Notes: generated by a model from the sequence alone, not told the origin. Shown: positions 11,338 through 21,063, counted from the first letter of the stretch. The stretch is 64,000 nt of DNA from Bacillus sp. Marseille-P3661 (GCF_900240995.1 NZ_LT965953.1:1013303-1077302); one strand, 5' to 3'. Translations and numbers: made by a program.

Positions 11338-12045
11338 ATGAATGAATTACTTTTATCAAAGCGGCTTGAAAAAGTTGCTAGTGAAATACCTATTAAATCT
11401 AAACTAGCCGATATCGGCTCTGATCATGCTTATTTACCCTGTTATGCTATTTTAAAGGGTTTGATTACATATGCAATTGCGGGGGAAGTAAATGAGGGCC
11501 CTTATCAATCTGCTAAAAGTCAAGTTGAAAAGTTAGAATTAAACGCTGTTATTGATGTTCGAAAGGGGAATGGTCTCGAGGTAATCCATGAAAATGAGGT
11601 AGATGTTATTACAATTGCCGGTATGGGAGGACCGCTTATTAGTGAAATTCTCGAAGAAGGTAAAACGAAGTTAAGTTATGTAAAGCGGTTAATTTTACAG
11701 CCGAATATTGGCGCTAGGAATATTAGGTTGTGGTTAGTAGAAAATGGTTGGGAATTAATTAATGAACATATATTAGAAGAGGATGGAAAAATATACGAGA
11801 TTTTAGTTGCAGAGCGTGGTGCCCCTCATGCACCCTATTCCGATCAGGCTGAGGCTGAACTGTTATTTGGTCCGTTTTTAATGAAGGAAAAAAATAGCAC
11901 ATTTATTAAGAAGTGGACTGACGAGCTAAGAAAGTGGAATCAAATAGTCGCACAACTTGATCGTGCAGTTCAAAGTGAGGAGAATATTAATAAAAAAAGG
12001 AGTATAGAATCACGAATTAGTATGGCTGAGGAGGTTTTAAGATGA
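11338..12045 (+). CDS. trmK: tRNA (adenine22-N1)-methyltransferase TrmK
   Basis: 235 residues. The SAM-binding motif ADIGSDHAYLP (near residues 24-34) and TIAGMGGPLI (near 92-101) are characteristic of the TrmK/YqfN family (COG2384), which methylates N1 of A22 in tRNA-Ser and tRNA-Tyr. The helical C-terminal region is typical. The SD GGTGAGG precedes ATG 11338. It overlaps yqfO by 4 nt (ATGA), as in other bacilli. Confidence 0.93.
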   Translation: MNELLLSKRLEKVASEIPIKSKLADIGSDHAYLPCYAILKGLITYAIAGEVNEGPYQSAKSQVEKLELNAVIDVRKGNGLEVIHENEVDVITIAGMGGPLISEILEEGKTKLSYVKRLILQPNIGARNIRLWLVENGWELINEHILEEDGKIYEILVAERGAPHAPYSDQAEAELLFGPFLMKEKNSTFIKKWTDELRKWNQIVAQLDRAVQSEENINKKRSIESRISMAEEVLR

Positions 12046-13163
12046 GCAAATACATAAATGGTCAAGAGCTTATTCAAGCATTCGAAAATTTTTCTCCTAA
12101 GGCATTAGCAATGGAGGGAGACAAAATAGGATTACAAATCGGTACCTTAAATAAACCGATTCAAAAAGTGATGATCGCGCTTGATGTACTAGAATCGGTA
12201 GTTGACGAGGCGATAAAAGAACAAGTTGATTTAATAATTGCTCATCATCCGATTATCTTTAATCCATTAAAAAAGATAATAACAGATGATGCATCTGGAC
12301 GCATTATTGAAAAATGTCTAAAGCATGATATAACAGTTTATGCAGCGCATACGAACCTTGATGTTGCAAAAGGTGGCGTAAACGACCTCTTAGCAACTGC
12401 GTTGGAATTAGATCAAACCGAGATCCTTGTCCCTACATACGAAGATAGCTTGAAAAAGATTTCAGTATTTGTACCTGAGGAACATGCAAATACAGTTAGA
12501 GAAGCGCTAGCGAAAGCCGGAGCAGGCTTTATCGGGAATTATAGTCATTGCACGTTTAATTCAAAAGGAATCGGTACATTTATGCCTTTGGAAGGGACAC
12601 AACCATTTATCGGAAATAAAGGGGAACTAGAACATGTTTCAGAGATAAAGGTTGAGTCCATTTTTCCAAGTTCAATCCAAAGGAAAATTATTAATGCCTT
12701 ATTGAAAGTACATCCATATGAAGCGCCAGCTTATGATATTTATCCACTTGAAAATAAAGGAGAGTCACTAGGTTTAGGACGAATTGGAACTCTCCGAGTT
12801 GAGATGACTCTTGGAGAGTTTGCGCAATATGTAAAACAAAAGTTAGATGTAAAAGGTGTTAGAGTTGTTGGCGATCTTAATGCTAAGATTTCGAAGGTTG
12901 CTGTTTTAGGTGGAGATGGGAATAAATATTGGTCAGTTGCAAAATTTAGAGGGGCAGATGTTTATGTGACTGGTGATATTTATTATCATGTCGCTCATGA
13001 TGCATGGATGCAAGGTTTAAATATGGTTGACCCCGGCCACAATGTTGAAAAGGTAATGAAAGAAGGAGTAAGAAATTATCTGCAAAACTACATTGATGAA
13101 AAGAAATATGATACAACCATCCTGTCCTCTCAACTAAATACTGATCCTTTTCAGTTTTTATAA
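12042..13163 (+). CDS. yqfO: YqfO, Nif3-like dinuclear metal-centre protein
   Basis: 373 residues. Two halves of a Nif3 domain flank an inserted PII/CutA-like domain (about residues 130-230), the long form found in bacilli. Metal-binding histidines lie in IIAHHPIIF and YAAHTNLDVA and near the C-terminus in MVDPGHNVE. The family is annotated as GTP cyclohydrolase I type 2, but the physiological substrate is unclear. It is coupled to trmK. Confidence 0.92.
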   Translation: MSKYINGQELIQAFENFSPKALAMEGDKIGLQIGTLNKPIQKVMIALDVLESVVDEAIKEQVDLIIAHHPIIFNPLKKIITDDASGRIIEKCLKHDITVYAAHTNLDVAKGGVNDLLATALELDQTEILVPTYEDSLKKISVFVPEEHANTVREALAKAGAGFIGNYSHCTFNSKGIGTFMPLEGTQPFIGNKGELEHVSEIKVESIFPSSIQRKIINALLKVHPYEAPAYDIYPLENKGESLGLGRIGTLRVEMTLGEFAQYVKQKLDVKGVRVVGDLNAKISKVAVLGGDGNKYWSVAKFRGADVYVTGDIYYHVAHDAWMQGLNMVDPGHNVEKVMKEGVRNYLQNYIDEKKYDTTILSSQLNTDPFQFL

Positions 13164-13212
13164 AAAACTACAGCCCGCTAATCAATGTTACGATTAGAAG
13201 GCTGTAGTTTTT
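13163..13212. terminator. Bidirectional terminator between yqfO and ispH
   Basis: A 13-bp perfect outer stem (13163-13175 with 13200-13212) has A-rich left and T-rich right arms, so it can serve both convergent genes. A second 6-bp stem lies within the loop. Confidence 0.85.
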
Positions 13213-13255
13213 CATATTAATAAGTTTGTTTGCTTGTGTGGAGCCAAATTCCTAT

Positions 13256-14206
13256 TTACTTTGGATTTTTTATCTTTGGTAGGATTTTATCCAAACCGAT
13301 TTTTCGTTCTTTATTCCATGTTTTTTGATCGTCTGGATCGAATTGTTCTAGGAAGGTTATAACTTCCTTTGTAATGGGTGTCGGTGTAGAAGCTCCAGCT
13401 GTGACTGCCACCTTGTTTACGTTAAGTAACCATTTGATGTCAATTTCTGATACATCGGCAATTCGATAAGCAGTTGTACCAGCAATTTCTTCTGATACTT
13501 GCGCAAGTCTATTTGAATTATTGCTCCGTGGATCTCCCACAACTATTGTTAAATCAGCTTCTTTCGCTTGTTCAGCAACAGCTTCTTGTCTTATTTGAGT
13601 AGCCATGCAGATTTCTTTATGAATTTCAGCATGTGGATATTTTTCTTTAGCATGGTTCATTAAGTCTAATACATCCCATTGGCTCATAGTTGTTTGGTTT
13701 GTAATGATGATTTTTGATGATTTAATATTTAAGTCATCAACATCAGATTCATTTTCAACTAGGTGTACGATATCAGGAGCAACCCCAACAGCTCCTTCTG
13801 GTTCTGGATGTCCTTTTTTACCTATATAGATAACTTCATATCCTTTGTCTTTTACGCTGCGAATCAAATCGTGCGTTTTAGTAACATCAGGACAAGTTGC
13901 ATCTAAAACGGTTAGTCCTTTTTCGACAGCTAATACTTTCACCTCGGGAGATATACCGTGGGCTGTGAAAATAATTGTTCCTTCATTTATATCTTCAAGT
14001 AACTCTCTACGAGTTTTATCTTTTGCATCTAATGTCCGGATACCTTGTTCTTCAAAAGCATCTGTAACATGTTTATTATGAACAATCATCCCTAAGATAT
14101 ATATAGGTCTAGGTAGGGATTGATCTAATGCTGCATTTTTTGCAATAACCATTGCATCTACCACACCGTAGCAATAACCTCTTGGTGCTATTTTAATTAC
14201 GTTCAT
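13256..14206 (-). CDS. ispH: 4-hydroxy-3-methylbut-2-enyl diphosphate reductase IspH
   Basis: 316 residues. The three Fe-S cluster cysteines are visible in RGYCYGV (near residue 12), [11 protein letters not shown] and [12 protein letters not shown]; the E-x-x-S-like [11 protein letters not shown] is also present. IspH makes IPP and DMAPP in the last step of the MEP isoprenoid pathway, and ispG, the preceding enzyme, lies 4 kb away. AGGAGGAG precedes the ATG on the minus strand. The order yqfO-ispH-yqfQ matches B. subtilis. Confidence 0.97.
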   Translation of the reverse strand: MNVIKIAPRGYCYGVVDAMVIAKNAALDQSLPRPIYILGMIVHNKHVTDAFEEQGIRTLDAKDKTRRELLEDINEGTIIFTAHGISPEVKVLAVEKGLTVLDATCPDVTKTHDLIRSVKDKGYEVIYIGKKGHPEPEGAVGVAPDIVHLVENESDVDDLNIKSSKIIITNQTTMSQWDVLDLMNHAKEKYPHAEIHKEICMATQIRQEAVAEQAKEADLTIVVGDPRSNNSNRLAQVSEEIAGTTAYRIADVSEIDIKWLLNVNKVAVTAGASTPTPITKEVITFLEQFDPDDQKTWNKERKIGLDKILPKIKNPK

Positions 14207-14275
14207 TAAATGCTCCTCCTCTCATCCTTCCTTTTCAATTATAAGTGAGAGAAGGATTATTTACAAAGGTAACTA

Positions 14276-14851
14276 CTAGATAAATAATTTTGGAAGGGAC
14301 TCTCCGTATAAAGGTTTTTTAGTGTTTCCTTCTTGCAAGTCTTCAAAATCTGGAAGTTCCTTTTCGGGAAGTTCATTCATTTCGGTGTTCGCTGTTGTTT
14401 CCTCACTATCAGATTCGGAGCTGTTTAACTCTTTCATTATCTTAAGCATAGCTGGCATATTCTTAATAAATGGACCGTATTGTTGAATCATAGGTCCGAA
14501 TTGTTGAGCTACACCCATTACTCTTTGAACATTATCTAACATTCCTGTAATTCCACCAGCTGAAGAGAAACTATTCCTTAACATACCTGTGATGCCTTGT
14601 GCACCGACGCCCGACTGTGACCCCATCCCAAACATTCCAGGCATGTTTGCAGGCGGGAATCCCATTCCTGGACCTCCGTTAAATGAACTTGTAGCTCTAC
14701 CTCCTAATATTTTAGAAAGTAATCCCCCAAGCCCTGAAGGTTGATTGTTCATTGGTCCCATAGGCAGTCTAGTAAGATGTTGTGTTGGTGGTAAATATGG
14801 ACGTTGATAAGGTATTTGCATAGGATATCTAGGTGATCTAAATGGATACAT
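14276..14851 (-). CDS. yqfQ: YqfQ/VrrA family protein
   Basis: 191 residues. The N-terminus is rich in Pro, Arg, Tyr and Gln, followed by a Gly/Met/Phe-rich middle (LGGLLSKILGG; QGITGMLRNSF and GGITGMLDNVQR as near repeats). The C-terminal tail is acidic with many Ser and Glu. This is the layout of YqfQ/VrrA, thought to be spore- or coat-associated. AAAGGAGG is 9 nt before the ATG at 14851; the ATG at 14857 is only 3 nt away, so I prefer 14851. Confidence 0.82.
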   Translation of the reverse strand: MYPFRSPRYPMQIPYQRPYLPPTQHLTRLPMGPMNNQPSGLGGLLSKILGGRATSSFNGGPGMGFPPANMPGMFGMGSQSGVGAQGITGMLRNSFSSAGGITGMLDNVQRVMGVAQQFGPMIQQYGPFIKNMPAMLKIMKELNSSESDSEETTANTEMNELPEKELPDFEDLQEGNTKKPLYGESLPKLFI

Positions 14852-15095
14852 AATCATTTGCCTCCTTTCGGTTCTAACAAATAAAAGATCTCATTGATAA
14901 AATATGCATATAGAACATCAAGGTGTTCACATAATGCCATATTAGGCATTCGTCCAAAAGCTACTGTATTGGTGTTTGATTTGACTAATAAAATTTATGT
15001 TAGTTCGCATTTTTTAAATTTTTCTATTATAATATGAAGTTGGTATGAAAATAATAGAAATAGTGGAAACTTATTTTTTTAAGGGGATTAATTAA

Positions 15096-16406
15096 ATGAC
15101 AAATTCAAAATTTGAACGTTTCGAGTTTCAAGATTTTATTATAGAGGCTATTAATGCTTTAGGGTTTTATGAACCTACTGAAATACAAGAGCGTATAATG
15201 CCGACAATAAAAGTAGGTCAAAGTGTAATCGGTCAGTCTCAAACTGGAACCGGAAAAACACATGCCTACTTATTACCAATTGTTGATAAAATAGATCCTA
15301 ACGTGGAACAGGTTCAAGCGGTTATTACAGCACCAACAAGAGAGCTAGCTGCACAGATTTATGAAGAACTAAATAAAATTACAAAGTTTGCAGATGACGA
15401 TCAAAAAATAACATCTAAATTGTTTATAGGTGGCACGGATAAGCAAAGAACAATTGAAAAATTAAAAGCACAGCCACAAGTAGTCGTGGGAACACCAGGA
15501 AGAATAAATGACCTTGTCAAGGATCAGGCATTATTTGTCCATACAACAAAGATGATAGTCGTAGATGAAGCAGACCTTATGCTTGATATGGGGTTTATTC
15601 ATGATGTCGACCAAATTGCCGGAAAAATGGGACAGGACCTGCAAATCTTGGTATTTTCAGCAACCATTCCAGAAAAACTTAAACCTTTTCTAAAAAAGTA
15701 CTTGGACAATCCAGTTTACACACATGTAGCCCCTAAACAGGCTACTGCTGAAAAAATTGAACATTTATTAATACCTGGACGCCATCGCAACAAAGTTAAT
15801 TTAGTGTTTGAAATCGCCAACTACTTTAATCCTTATCTTGCGCTCATTTTTACCAATACAAAAAAAATGGCAGATGAAGTCGCTGACGGTTTGTTAGAAA
15901 AAGGATTAAAGGTAGGGCGTATTCACGGAGATCTGCCACCAAGAGAAAGAAAGAAAATGATGAAACAAATAAAAGATTTAGAATATCAATACATTGTTGC
16001 TACAGACTTAGCCGCAAGGGGTATTGACATAGAAGGGGTAAGCCATGTTATTAACTATGAAATCCCTTCTGATTTAGACTTTTATGTCCATAGAGTAGGT
16101 AGAACGGCGCGTGCAGGATATTCTGGTATTGCTGCTACGGTTTATGAATTAAGCGACCAAGATGCACTTGATCGCTTAGAAAAAATGGGGATTGTATTTA
16201 AGCATGTTGATTTAAAAGATGGTGATATGATCGAATTGGGTGCTAGAGAAAAACGAAAAGAAAGAAAAAGGGAAACAAAAGAAGTTGAAAAACTAGCACA
16301 TAAACTTATTAGAAAATCAAAAGACGTAAAGCCTGGCTATAAAAAGAAACGGCAACGGGAAATAGAAAAATTCGTTAAAAAAGAGAAAAGAAAAGGTAGA
16401 AAATAG
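15096..16406 (+). CDS. cshB: DEAD-box RNA helicase CshB
   Basis: 436 residues. All helicase motifs are present: the Q motif, SQTGTGKT (Walker A), PTRELA, DEAD in VVDEADLML, SAT, and HRVGRTARAG. The basic C-terminal tail (many Lys and Arg) favours RNA binding and matches CshB of B. subtilis, a cold-shock-related helicase acting on ribosome assembly and mRNA. It stands next to nfo as in B. subtilis (yqfR-yqfS). Confidence 0.94.
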   Translation: MTNSKFERFEFQDFIIEAINALGFYEPTEIQERIMPTIKVGQSVIGQSQTGTGKTHAYLLPIVDKIDPNVEQVQAVITAPTRELAAQIYEELNKITKFADDDQKITSKLFIGGTDKQRTIEKLKAQPQVVVGTPGRINDLVKDQALFVHTTKMIVVDEADLMLDMGFIHDVDQIAGKMGQDLQILVFSATIPEKLKPFLKKYLDNPVYTHVAPKQATAEKIEHLLIPGRHRNKVNLVFEIANYFNPYLALIFTNTKKMADEVADGLLEKGLKVGRIHGDLPPRERKKMMKQIKDLEYQYIVATDLAARGIDIEGVSHVINYEIPSDLDFYVHRVGRTARAGYSGIAATVYELSDQDALDRLEKMGIVFKHVDLKDGDMIELGAREKRKERKRETKEVEKLAHKLIRKSKDVKPGYKKKRQREIEKFVKKEKRKGRK

Positions 16407-16523
16407 CTAGTTAGAACCTTCATTATGAGTGGGGGTTCTTAATTATAAAGATTAATTAATTTGCGCTATAGTATTTTTATGATAAGCTATATGGCGTATG
16501 TTGGAGAGGGGAGTGCTCATTTC

Positions 16524-17417
16524 ATGTTAAAAATAGGATCACATGTGTCGATGAGTGGTAAAAAAATGTTATTAGCTTCTAGTGAGGAAGCAGTTTCCTA
16601 CGGAGCTAATACATTTATGATTTATACTGGTGCACCGCAAAACACACGAAGAAAGTCTATTGAAGATTTAAATATTGCTGCCGGAATTGAACATATGAAA
16701 AAGCATGGCATAGAGGAAATTATTGTACATGCTCCATATATTATTAATATAGGAAATACACAGAAACCAGAAACATTTGAATTAGGTGTCAACTTTTTGC
16801 GATCGGAGATTGAACGGACTGAAGCGATTGGTGCAAAGCAGATTGTCCTACATCCAGGTGCACATGTTGGAGCAGGTGCTGAAGAAGGTATTAAGAAAAT
16901 AATTGAAGGATTAAATGAGGTCATAACGAAAGATCAATCTGTTAGCATCGCGCTTGAAACAATGGCAGGCAAAGGCTCCGAATGTGGGAGATCTTTTGAA
17001 GAATTAGCCGAGATCATTAATGGAGTACATCTCAATGAGAAATTATCAGTATGTCTTGATACCTGCCACGTCCATGATGCGGGTTATGATATTATTAATG
17101 ACTTCGATGGAGTCTTAGAACAATTTGATAAATTAATTGGTCTTGATCGTTTGCAAGTACTGCATATAAATGACAGTAAAAATGAGTGTGGTGCTCAAAA
17201 AGATCGTCATGAAAATATTGGGTTTGGAAAAATTGGATTTGATACATTATCTAAAATTGTACATCACCCACAATTAATGGCTGTTCCTAAAATATTAGAA
17301 ACACCGTTTGTTGGAGAAGATAAGAATAATCAGAAACCACCATATAAGTTTGAAATCGAGATGCTAAGAAATGGTGAATTTGATCCTGATTTACTTAAAA
17401 AGATTATTAATCAGTAA
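16524..17417 (+). CDS. nfo: Endonuclease IV (apurinic/apyrimidinic endonuclease Nfo)
   Basis: 297 residues from ATG 16524, which gives the family start [10 protein letters not shown] and follows GGGGAG; the longer in-frame extension lacks homology. Metal-site motifs include [29 protein letters not shown] and HINDSK. It cleaves AP sites in base-excision repair and, in Bacillus, protects germinating spores. A bidirectional hairpin separates it from yqfT. Confidence 0.97.
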   Translation: MLKIGSHVSMSGKKMLLASSEEAVSYGANTFMIYTGAPQNTRRKSIEDLNIAAGIEHMKKHGIEEIIVHAPYIINIGNTQKPETFELGVNFLRSEIERTEAIGAKQIVLHPGAHVGAGAEEGIKKIIEGLNEVITKDQSVSIALETMAGKGSECGRSFEELAEIINGVHLNEKLSVCLDTCHVHDAGYDIINDFDGVLEQFDKLIGLDRLQVLHINDSKNECGAQKDRHENIGFGKIGFDTLSKIVHHPQLMAVPKILETPFVGEDKNNQKPPYKFEIEMLRNGEFDPDLLKKIINQ

Positions 17418-17440
17418 AATAATCTAAATTTGAAAAAATT

Positions 17441-17480
17441 AGTGCAGCACTTAAGGTCATAAGACTGCACTTTTGTATTT
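17441..17480. terminator. Likely bidirectional terminator between nfo and yqfT
   Basis: A 7-bp stem (17441-17447 with 17465-17471) extends imperfectly inward. It is flanked by A-rich and T-rich tracts on either side. Confidence 0.65.
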
Positions 17481-17491
17481 TGATTTGGAAC

Positions 17492-17755
17492 TTATTTATT
17501 TTTAAATTGCATAAGAAGTGAGTTTGCCTTCCTTGCGAGGGTGGGATTCACTTCTTTTCCTATTTTTTTAATTATTTTTCGATGTTGATCATCGTTGGTA
17601 ATACTAATATGTTTTTCTGCTTTTAAAATCTTAACAATTTTTTCTGCTTCCGGTATTGTTAAATGTATATTGTATGACTTACCATGTTTTACAAGCTCTT
17701 CAGCTGTAATAGAATTTAATTTTTGGTTAACAATCTGTTGGATGAATGGATTCAT
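17492..17755 (-). CDS. yqfT: YqfT (DUF2624 family)
   Basis: 87 residues, helical and basic. The N-terminal MNPFIQQIVNQKLN and the central LTIPEAEKIVKIL fit the DUF2624 family, which is Bacillus-restricted and of unknown function. It sits downstream of and convergent with nfo, as in B. subtilis. There, yqfU, zur(yqfV) and yqfW follow; none of these is present here. Confidence 0.85.
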   Translation of the reverse strand: MNPFIQQIVNQKLNSITAEELVKHGKSYNIHLTIPEAEKIVKILKAEKHISITNDDQHRKIIKKIGKEVNPTLARKANSLLMQFKNK

Positions 17756-17945
17756 TTTTAGCCTCCTAGCCGTTAGTCACTCATTACTATAATATGAAGA
17801 TAGGGCTAACTGGTGTATTATATAAAATCATCGTTTGGTCCAAAAAAGATTATTTCCTCTATTGAAAAACATTGACAACATGATTCAATTAATTTTAGAA
17901 CATAATATAAATGCTCCTCAATAAAGGAAAGCGAGGGATCTTTAA

Positions 17946-18371
17946 ATGACAGACCAAAATTTCAACGATGAAAGTAGAGATTTTAATCGAGAAAAAGCAT
18001 TTGAACAAGATCCAGATCCGATAGCGCCGAGAGCTGCCGAAACCGGCTTTATGGAGGAAACTGCTGCTGAGGTTGCTCCGCGGCTAGGAACATTTGATGG
18101 AGGAAGTACAACAACTGATGAAAGACCTCGTGCTTTTGTAAGACCTGAAGGAGAGCAAGAAGAAGGGACCGCTGGTAAAGGTCTAGGTGGTCTTGCGTTA
18201 ATTCTTTCTGTCCTATCGTTATTCTTCTTGCCAGTTTTATTAGGAGCTGCAGGGATTATTGTCGGTTTTATTGCACGTCGTCGAGGAGCACAAGGGCTTG
18301 GAAATTGGGCAATTGGTATTGGTGCAGTATCAATGATTATTGCACTGTTTATTACACCATTCTTTTATTAA
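17946..18371 (+). CDS. yqfX: YqfX-like membrane protein
   Basis: 141 residues. A long acidic, charged N-terminus (residues 1-75) precedes two hydrophobic helices (about 82-105 and 118-138) joined by ARRRGAQGLGNW, a DUF4190-like pair. Such proteins are small membrane proteins of unknown role. Position immediately before ispG, in convergent orientation, matches B. subtilis yqfX. Confidence 0.78.
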   Translation: MTDQNFNDESRDFNREKAFEQDPDPIAPRAAETGFMEETAAEVAPRLGTFDGGSTTTDERPRAFVRPEGEQEEGTAGKGLGGLALILSVLSLFFLPVLLGAAGIIVGFIARRRGAQGLGNWAIGIGAVSMIIALFITPFFY

Positions 18372-18432
18372 ATAGCCTTTTTTCTAAGGGGAATAAATTG
18401 ACTGACCAATCAACATCATATAAATTAAACGA

Positions 18433-18468
18433 AGCTTGCCCTAAACAAGAGGGCAAGCTCGTTATTTG
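18433..18468 (+). terminator. Terminator after yqfX
   Basis: A 10-bp perfect stem (18433-18442 with 18450-18459) is followed by a T-rich tract. Confidence 0.8.
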
Positions 18469-18478
18469 TTTTTAATTC

Positions 18479-18512
18479 AAAAAGAGTAATGAAAGAACTT
18501 ATTACTCTTTTT
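18479..18512 (-). terminator. Terminator after ispG
   Basis: A 12-bp stem (18479-18490 with 18501-18512) is bordered by A and T runs and lies just past the ispG stop. Confidence 0.75.
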
Positions 18513-18519
18513 GGATGCA

Positions 18520-19608
18520 TTATTTACTAGCAGATAAATGTTCTTCTGCAAGTTTATCTACTTCTTTTTTCAATTCTTCAACGAGTTGGTCTTCAGGTAC
18601 TTTGCGAACTATTTCTCCGTGACGGAATAAAAGTCCTTCACCACGTGCTCCGGCAATTCCGATATCGGCTTCCCGGGCTTCGCCAGGCCCATTAACGGCG
18701 CAGCCTAGTACGGCGACCTTAATTGGTGCCTTAATTGTAGAAATATATTCCTCAATTTCATTAGCGATACTTATTAAGTCGATTTCAATTCGACCGCAGG
18801 TTGGACATGAAATTAGCGTTGCTGCGTTTGCTGCTAACCCAAATGTTTTTAGCAATTCGCGTGCAACTTTGACTTCTTCAACAGGATCTGCACTTAATGA
18901 GATGCGAACAGTATTACCAATGCCCTTGCTTAAAATCGCTCCTAAACCTGCAGCGCTCTTTACAGTTCCTGCAAAAAGGGTGCCGGATTCAGTTATCCCT
19001 AAGTGAAGAGGGTAGTCAAATGCCTTTGCTGCTTTTTCATAGGCCTCAATAGCTAAATTAACATCGGATGCTTTTAAAGAAACAATAATATTATGAAAAT
19101 CTAGATCCTCTAAAATTTGTATATGATGTAAGGCACTTTCTACCATACCGTCTGCTGTTGGATAACCATACTTTTCAAGGATTTTCTTTTCAAGAGATCC
19201 TGCATTAACCCCGATACGGATTGGAATTCCTTTTTCTTTAGCTGCTTTAACTACAGCTTCCACTTTTTCGCGTTTCCCTATGTTACCGGGATTAATTCTA
19301 ATTTTATCAGCTCCGCCATCAATTGCCTTTAGCGCGAGACGATAATCGAAATGTATATCAACGACAAGTGGTATGTTTATTTGTTTTTTGATATCGGCAA
19401 TTGCATTAGCAGCTCTTTCATCTGGGCATGCTACCCGAACAATTTGACAACCTGCTTCTTCTAAACGTTTAATTTCAGCTACGGTCGCTTCAACGTCATG
19501 CGTTTTGGTTGTCGTCATACTTTGAATAACTACTTCATTATTCCCGCCGATTGTCAAATTACCAACTTTAATTGGACGTGTTTTTGTACGATGTGTAATT
19601 TCACTCAT
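18520..19608 (-). CDS. ispG: 4-hydroxy-3-methylbut-2-en-1-yl diphosphate synthase IspG
   Basis: 362 residues. The TIM-barrel N-terminal part ([23 protein letters not shown]) is followed by the 4Fe-4S domain with SCPTCGR and [11 protein letters not shown], which hold the three cluster cysteines. It converts MEcPP to HMBPP in the MEP pathway, directly before IspH. The minus-strand SD GAAGGAG lies upstream of the ATG. Its neighbour yqfZ is the same as in B. subtilis. Confidence 0.97.
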   Translation of the reverse strand: MSEITHRTKTRPIKVGNLTIGGNNEVVIQSMTTTKTHDVEATVAEIKRLEEAGCQIVRVACPDERAANAIADIKKQINIPLVVDIHFDYRLALKAIDGGADKIRINPGNIGKREKVEAVVKAAKEKGIPIRIGVNAGSLEKKILEKYGYPTADGMVESALHHIQILEDLDFHNIIVSLKASDVNLAIEAYEKAAKAFDYPLHLGITESGTLFAGTVKSAAGLGAILSKGIGNTVRISLSADPVEEVKVARELLKTFGLAANAATLISCPTCGRIEIDLISIANEIEEYISTIKAPIKVAVLGCAVNGPGEAREADIGIAGARGEGLLFRHGEIVRKVPEDQLVEELKKEVDKLAEEHLSASK

Positions 19609-19754
19609 GCCACGTATCGCTCCTTCTTAAATATATACTATGTTATTGTAACAATCGCTTTTTAAAATTGACAAGTAAAATTACTTTAGTAATTACTTGT
19701 TGTAAATATATATTATGAGGAGCACAATTAAATTTGGTTGAAAAGCACGGAAAA

Positions 19755-20159
19755 TTATTCACTATGAGTCTCTGGGTAGACAGGAAATTTATAAACTTTA
19801 CCGATTTGAATACTTTCCGGTTTAACATTAGGATTTAATTCTTCAAAATCGAGTACTAATTGATTGATTGAAACAGGCAGAGGGCCATCCTGTATCTGTT
19901 CAACAATTGATAGCACTGTCGCCCCTCCAACAACTTTCACCTCTTGAAAATATAATCCTTGCTCAGATATAGGGGTATTTTCGGTCGTTGTTGTTTTTTT
20001 TACCGACATCTCTTCCGTAGATGATTCTACTTGTGGAGCTGTGGTCTGACTATTAAGTAATACAATAGAAGTTGGATTGGATAACGTTCCTACACTTAAA
20101 TCATAGTAAATTACATACAGCACAAAAATAGAAATTAAAGTTACTAGTAATTTTCTCAT
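19755..20159 (-). CDS. yqfZ: YqfZ-like membrane-anchored LysM-type protein
   Basis: 134 residues with an N-terminal membrane segment (residues 3-19), a Thr/Ser-rich linker, and a C-terminal domain (LDFEELNPNVKPESIQIGKVYKFPVYP) that reads like a LysM fold. This suits a wall- or spore-cortex-binding protein exposed outside the membrane. Location upstream of ispG matches B. subtilis yqfZ. Function is not established. Confidence 0.72.
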   Translation of the reverse strand: MRKLLVTLISIFVLYVIYYDLSVGTLSNPTSIVLLNSQTTAPQVESSTEEMSVKKTTTTENTPISEQGLYFQEVKVVGGATVLSIVEQIQDGPLPVSINQLVLDFEELNPNVKPESIQIGKVYKFPVYPETHSE

Positions 20160-20230
20160 AGTTTCTCACCGTCACATTGTTTTATTACACAATATGCTTG
20201 TACATTTCTATTTATGCACCATTTAGAAGA

Positions 20231-20323
20231 TTATATTGAGAACTTTGGCTCATCTATTATTTTAAATGCCGGTTTTGATTCAGTCTTATGGGATTGTTGT
20301 TTTTTTTCTCGCTTTTTCTTCAA
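20231..20323 (-). CDS. Candidate 30-residue basic small protein
   Basis: A TTG-initiated frame of 31 codons follows a GAAAGGA Shine-Dalgarno sequence, though the spacing is about 10 nt. The product begins MKKKREKKQQ and ends IIDEPKFSI, a highly basic head with a mixed tail. It is too short for similarity-based calling and I do not recognise a family. It is reported because it is the only credible frame in the 530-base gap between yqfZ and the tRNA operon. Chance occurrence is possible. Confidence 0.3.
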   Translation of the reverse strand: MKKKREKKQQSHKTESKPAFKIIDEPKFSI

Positions 20324-20639
20324 TGAAATCGTGTCCTTTCTAGATAGATATTTAAAATGAGTTGTATGTAATTGTTTGGGCATATCAATTTAGTTATTAA
20401 TCTAAATTACTCCATATAAGTATTTTTTATTTTATGCGAAAAAACTATACATCTTAATCTAAATCTTGATGAAGAATGAGCTTAGTAGCTTATTTAATAT
20501 AGTAGCCATGGATATCAAAAACATTTGTGATATTAGTATAGGAATGGAGTGGAATTCATCATATTAAGTATTGAAATTTGGACAATAAGATGGTATATTA
20601 TTTGAGCAACAATAAATTAGTAGTTATAAAACATTGGTA
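20324..20639. other. Non-coding stretch, no recognised feature
   Basis: About 315 bases of very A+T-rich sequence between the small candidate frame and the tRNA promoter. I see no frame with an SD, no long hairpin and no known motif. Confidence 0.6.
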
Positions 20640-20668
20640 TTGACATATAGACGTCGATTTGTTATATT
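20640..20668 (+). promoter_or_regulatory. SigA-type promoter of the tRNA operon
   Basis: TTGACA (20640-20645), a 17-bp spacer and TATATT (20663-20668). Transcription would start near 20675, about 16 bases before the first tRNA. Confidence 0.85.
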
Positions 20669-20690
20669 AGATCATGTCGCATAATAATAT

Positions 20691-20765
20691 TCCACAGTAG
20701 CTCAGTGGTAGAGCTATCGGCTGTTAACCGATCGGTCGCAGGTTCGAATCCTGCCTGTGGAGCCA
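20691..20765 (+). tRNA. tRNA-Asn (GUU)
   Basis: A full cloverleaf with acceptor TCCACAG/CTGTGGA, anticodon GTT at 20723-20725, discriminator G and encoded CCA. First gene of a seven-tRNA operon. Its anticodon arm, variable loop and T-arm 5' half are identical, apart from the anticodon, to the Ile2 tRNA at 20963. Confidence 0.97.
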
Positions 20766-20770
20766 AATAT

Positions 20771-20844
20771 GGCGGTGTAGCTCAGCTGGCTAGAGCGTAC
20801 GGTTCATACCCGTAAGGTCGGGGGTTCGATCCCCTCCGCCGCTA
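20771..20844 (+). tRNA. tRNA-Met (CAU), elongator
   Basis: Acceptor GGCGGTG/CGCCGCT, anticodon CAT at 20805-20807, discriminator A. It matches the Bacillus elongator Met tRNA that I recall almost base for base. The CCA end is not encoded (TTA follows), so it needs CCA addition. Confidence 0.95.
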
Positions 20845-20866
20845 TTATTTAGATTTTTTCAACTAT

Positions 20867-20943
20867 GGCGGTTGTGGCGAAGTGGTTAACGCACCGGATT
20901 GTGGCTCCGGCATTCGTGGGTTCGAGCCCCATCAATCGCCCCA
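20867..20943 (+). tRNA. tRNA-His (GUG)
   Basis: The extra G-1 at 20867 opposite C73 is the His identity element. Acceptor GCGGTTG/CAATCGC, anticodon GTG in the GGATTGTGGCTCC loop, encoded CCA. Confidence 0.97.
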
Positions 20944-20962
20944 TTTAAGAAATAATTATTTT

Positions 20963-21039
20963 GGACCCTTAGCTCAGTTGGTTAGAGCTATCGGCTCATA
21001 ACCGATCGGTCGCAGGTTCGAGTCCTGCAGGGTCCACCA
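20963..21039 (+). tRNA. tRNA-Ile2 (CAU, expected lysidine-modified)
   Basis: Acceptor GGACCCT/AGGGTCC, anticodon CAT, encoded CCA. The body (TTAGCTCAGTTGGTTAGAGC, acceptor starting GGACC) is that of the TilS substrate reading AUA, not of a Met tRNA, although anticodon-only tools will call Met. Its anticodon arm copies that of tRNA-Asn at 20691. Confidence 0.88.
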
Positions 21040-21063
21040 TTATTAATTTTATAATCATCATAT

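Noticed and set aside
20963-21039. CAU tRNA as a third tRNA-Met
   Set aside because: Acceptor and D-arm match the lysidine-modified Ile2 type; the elongator and initiator Met tRNAs are the genes at 20771 and 21245.
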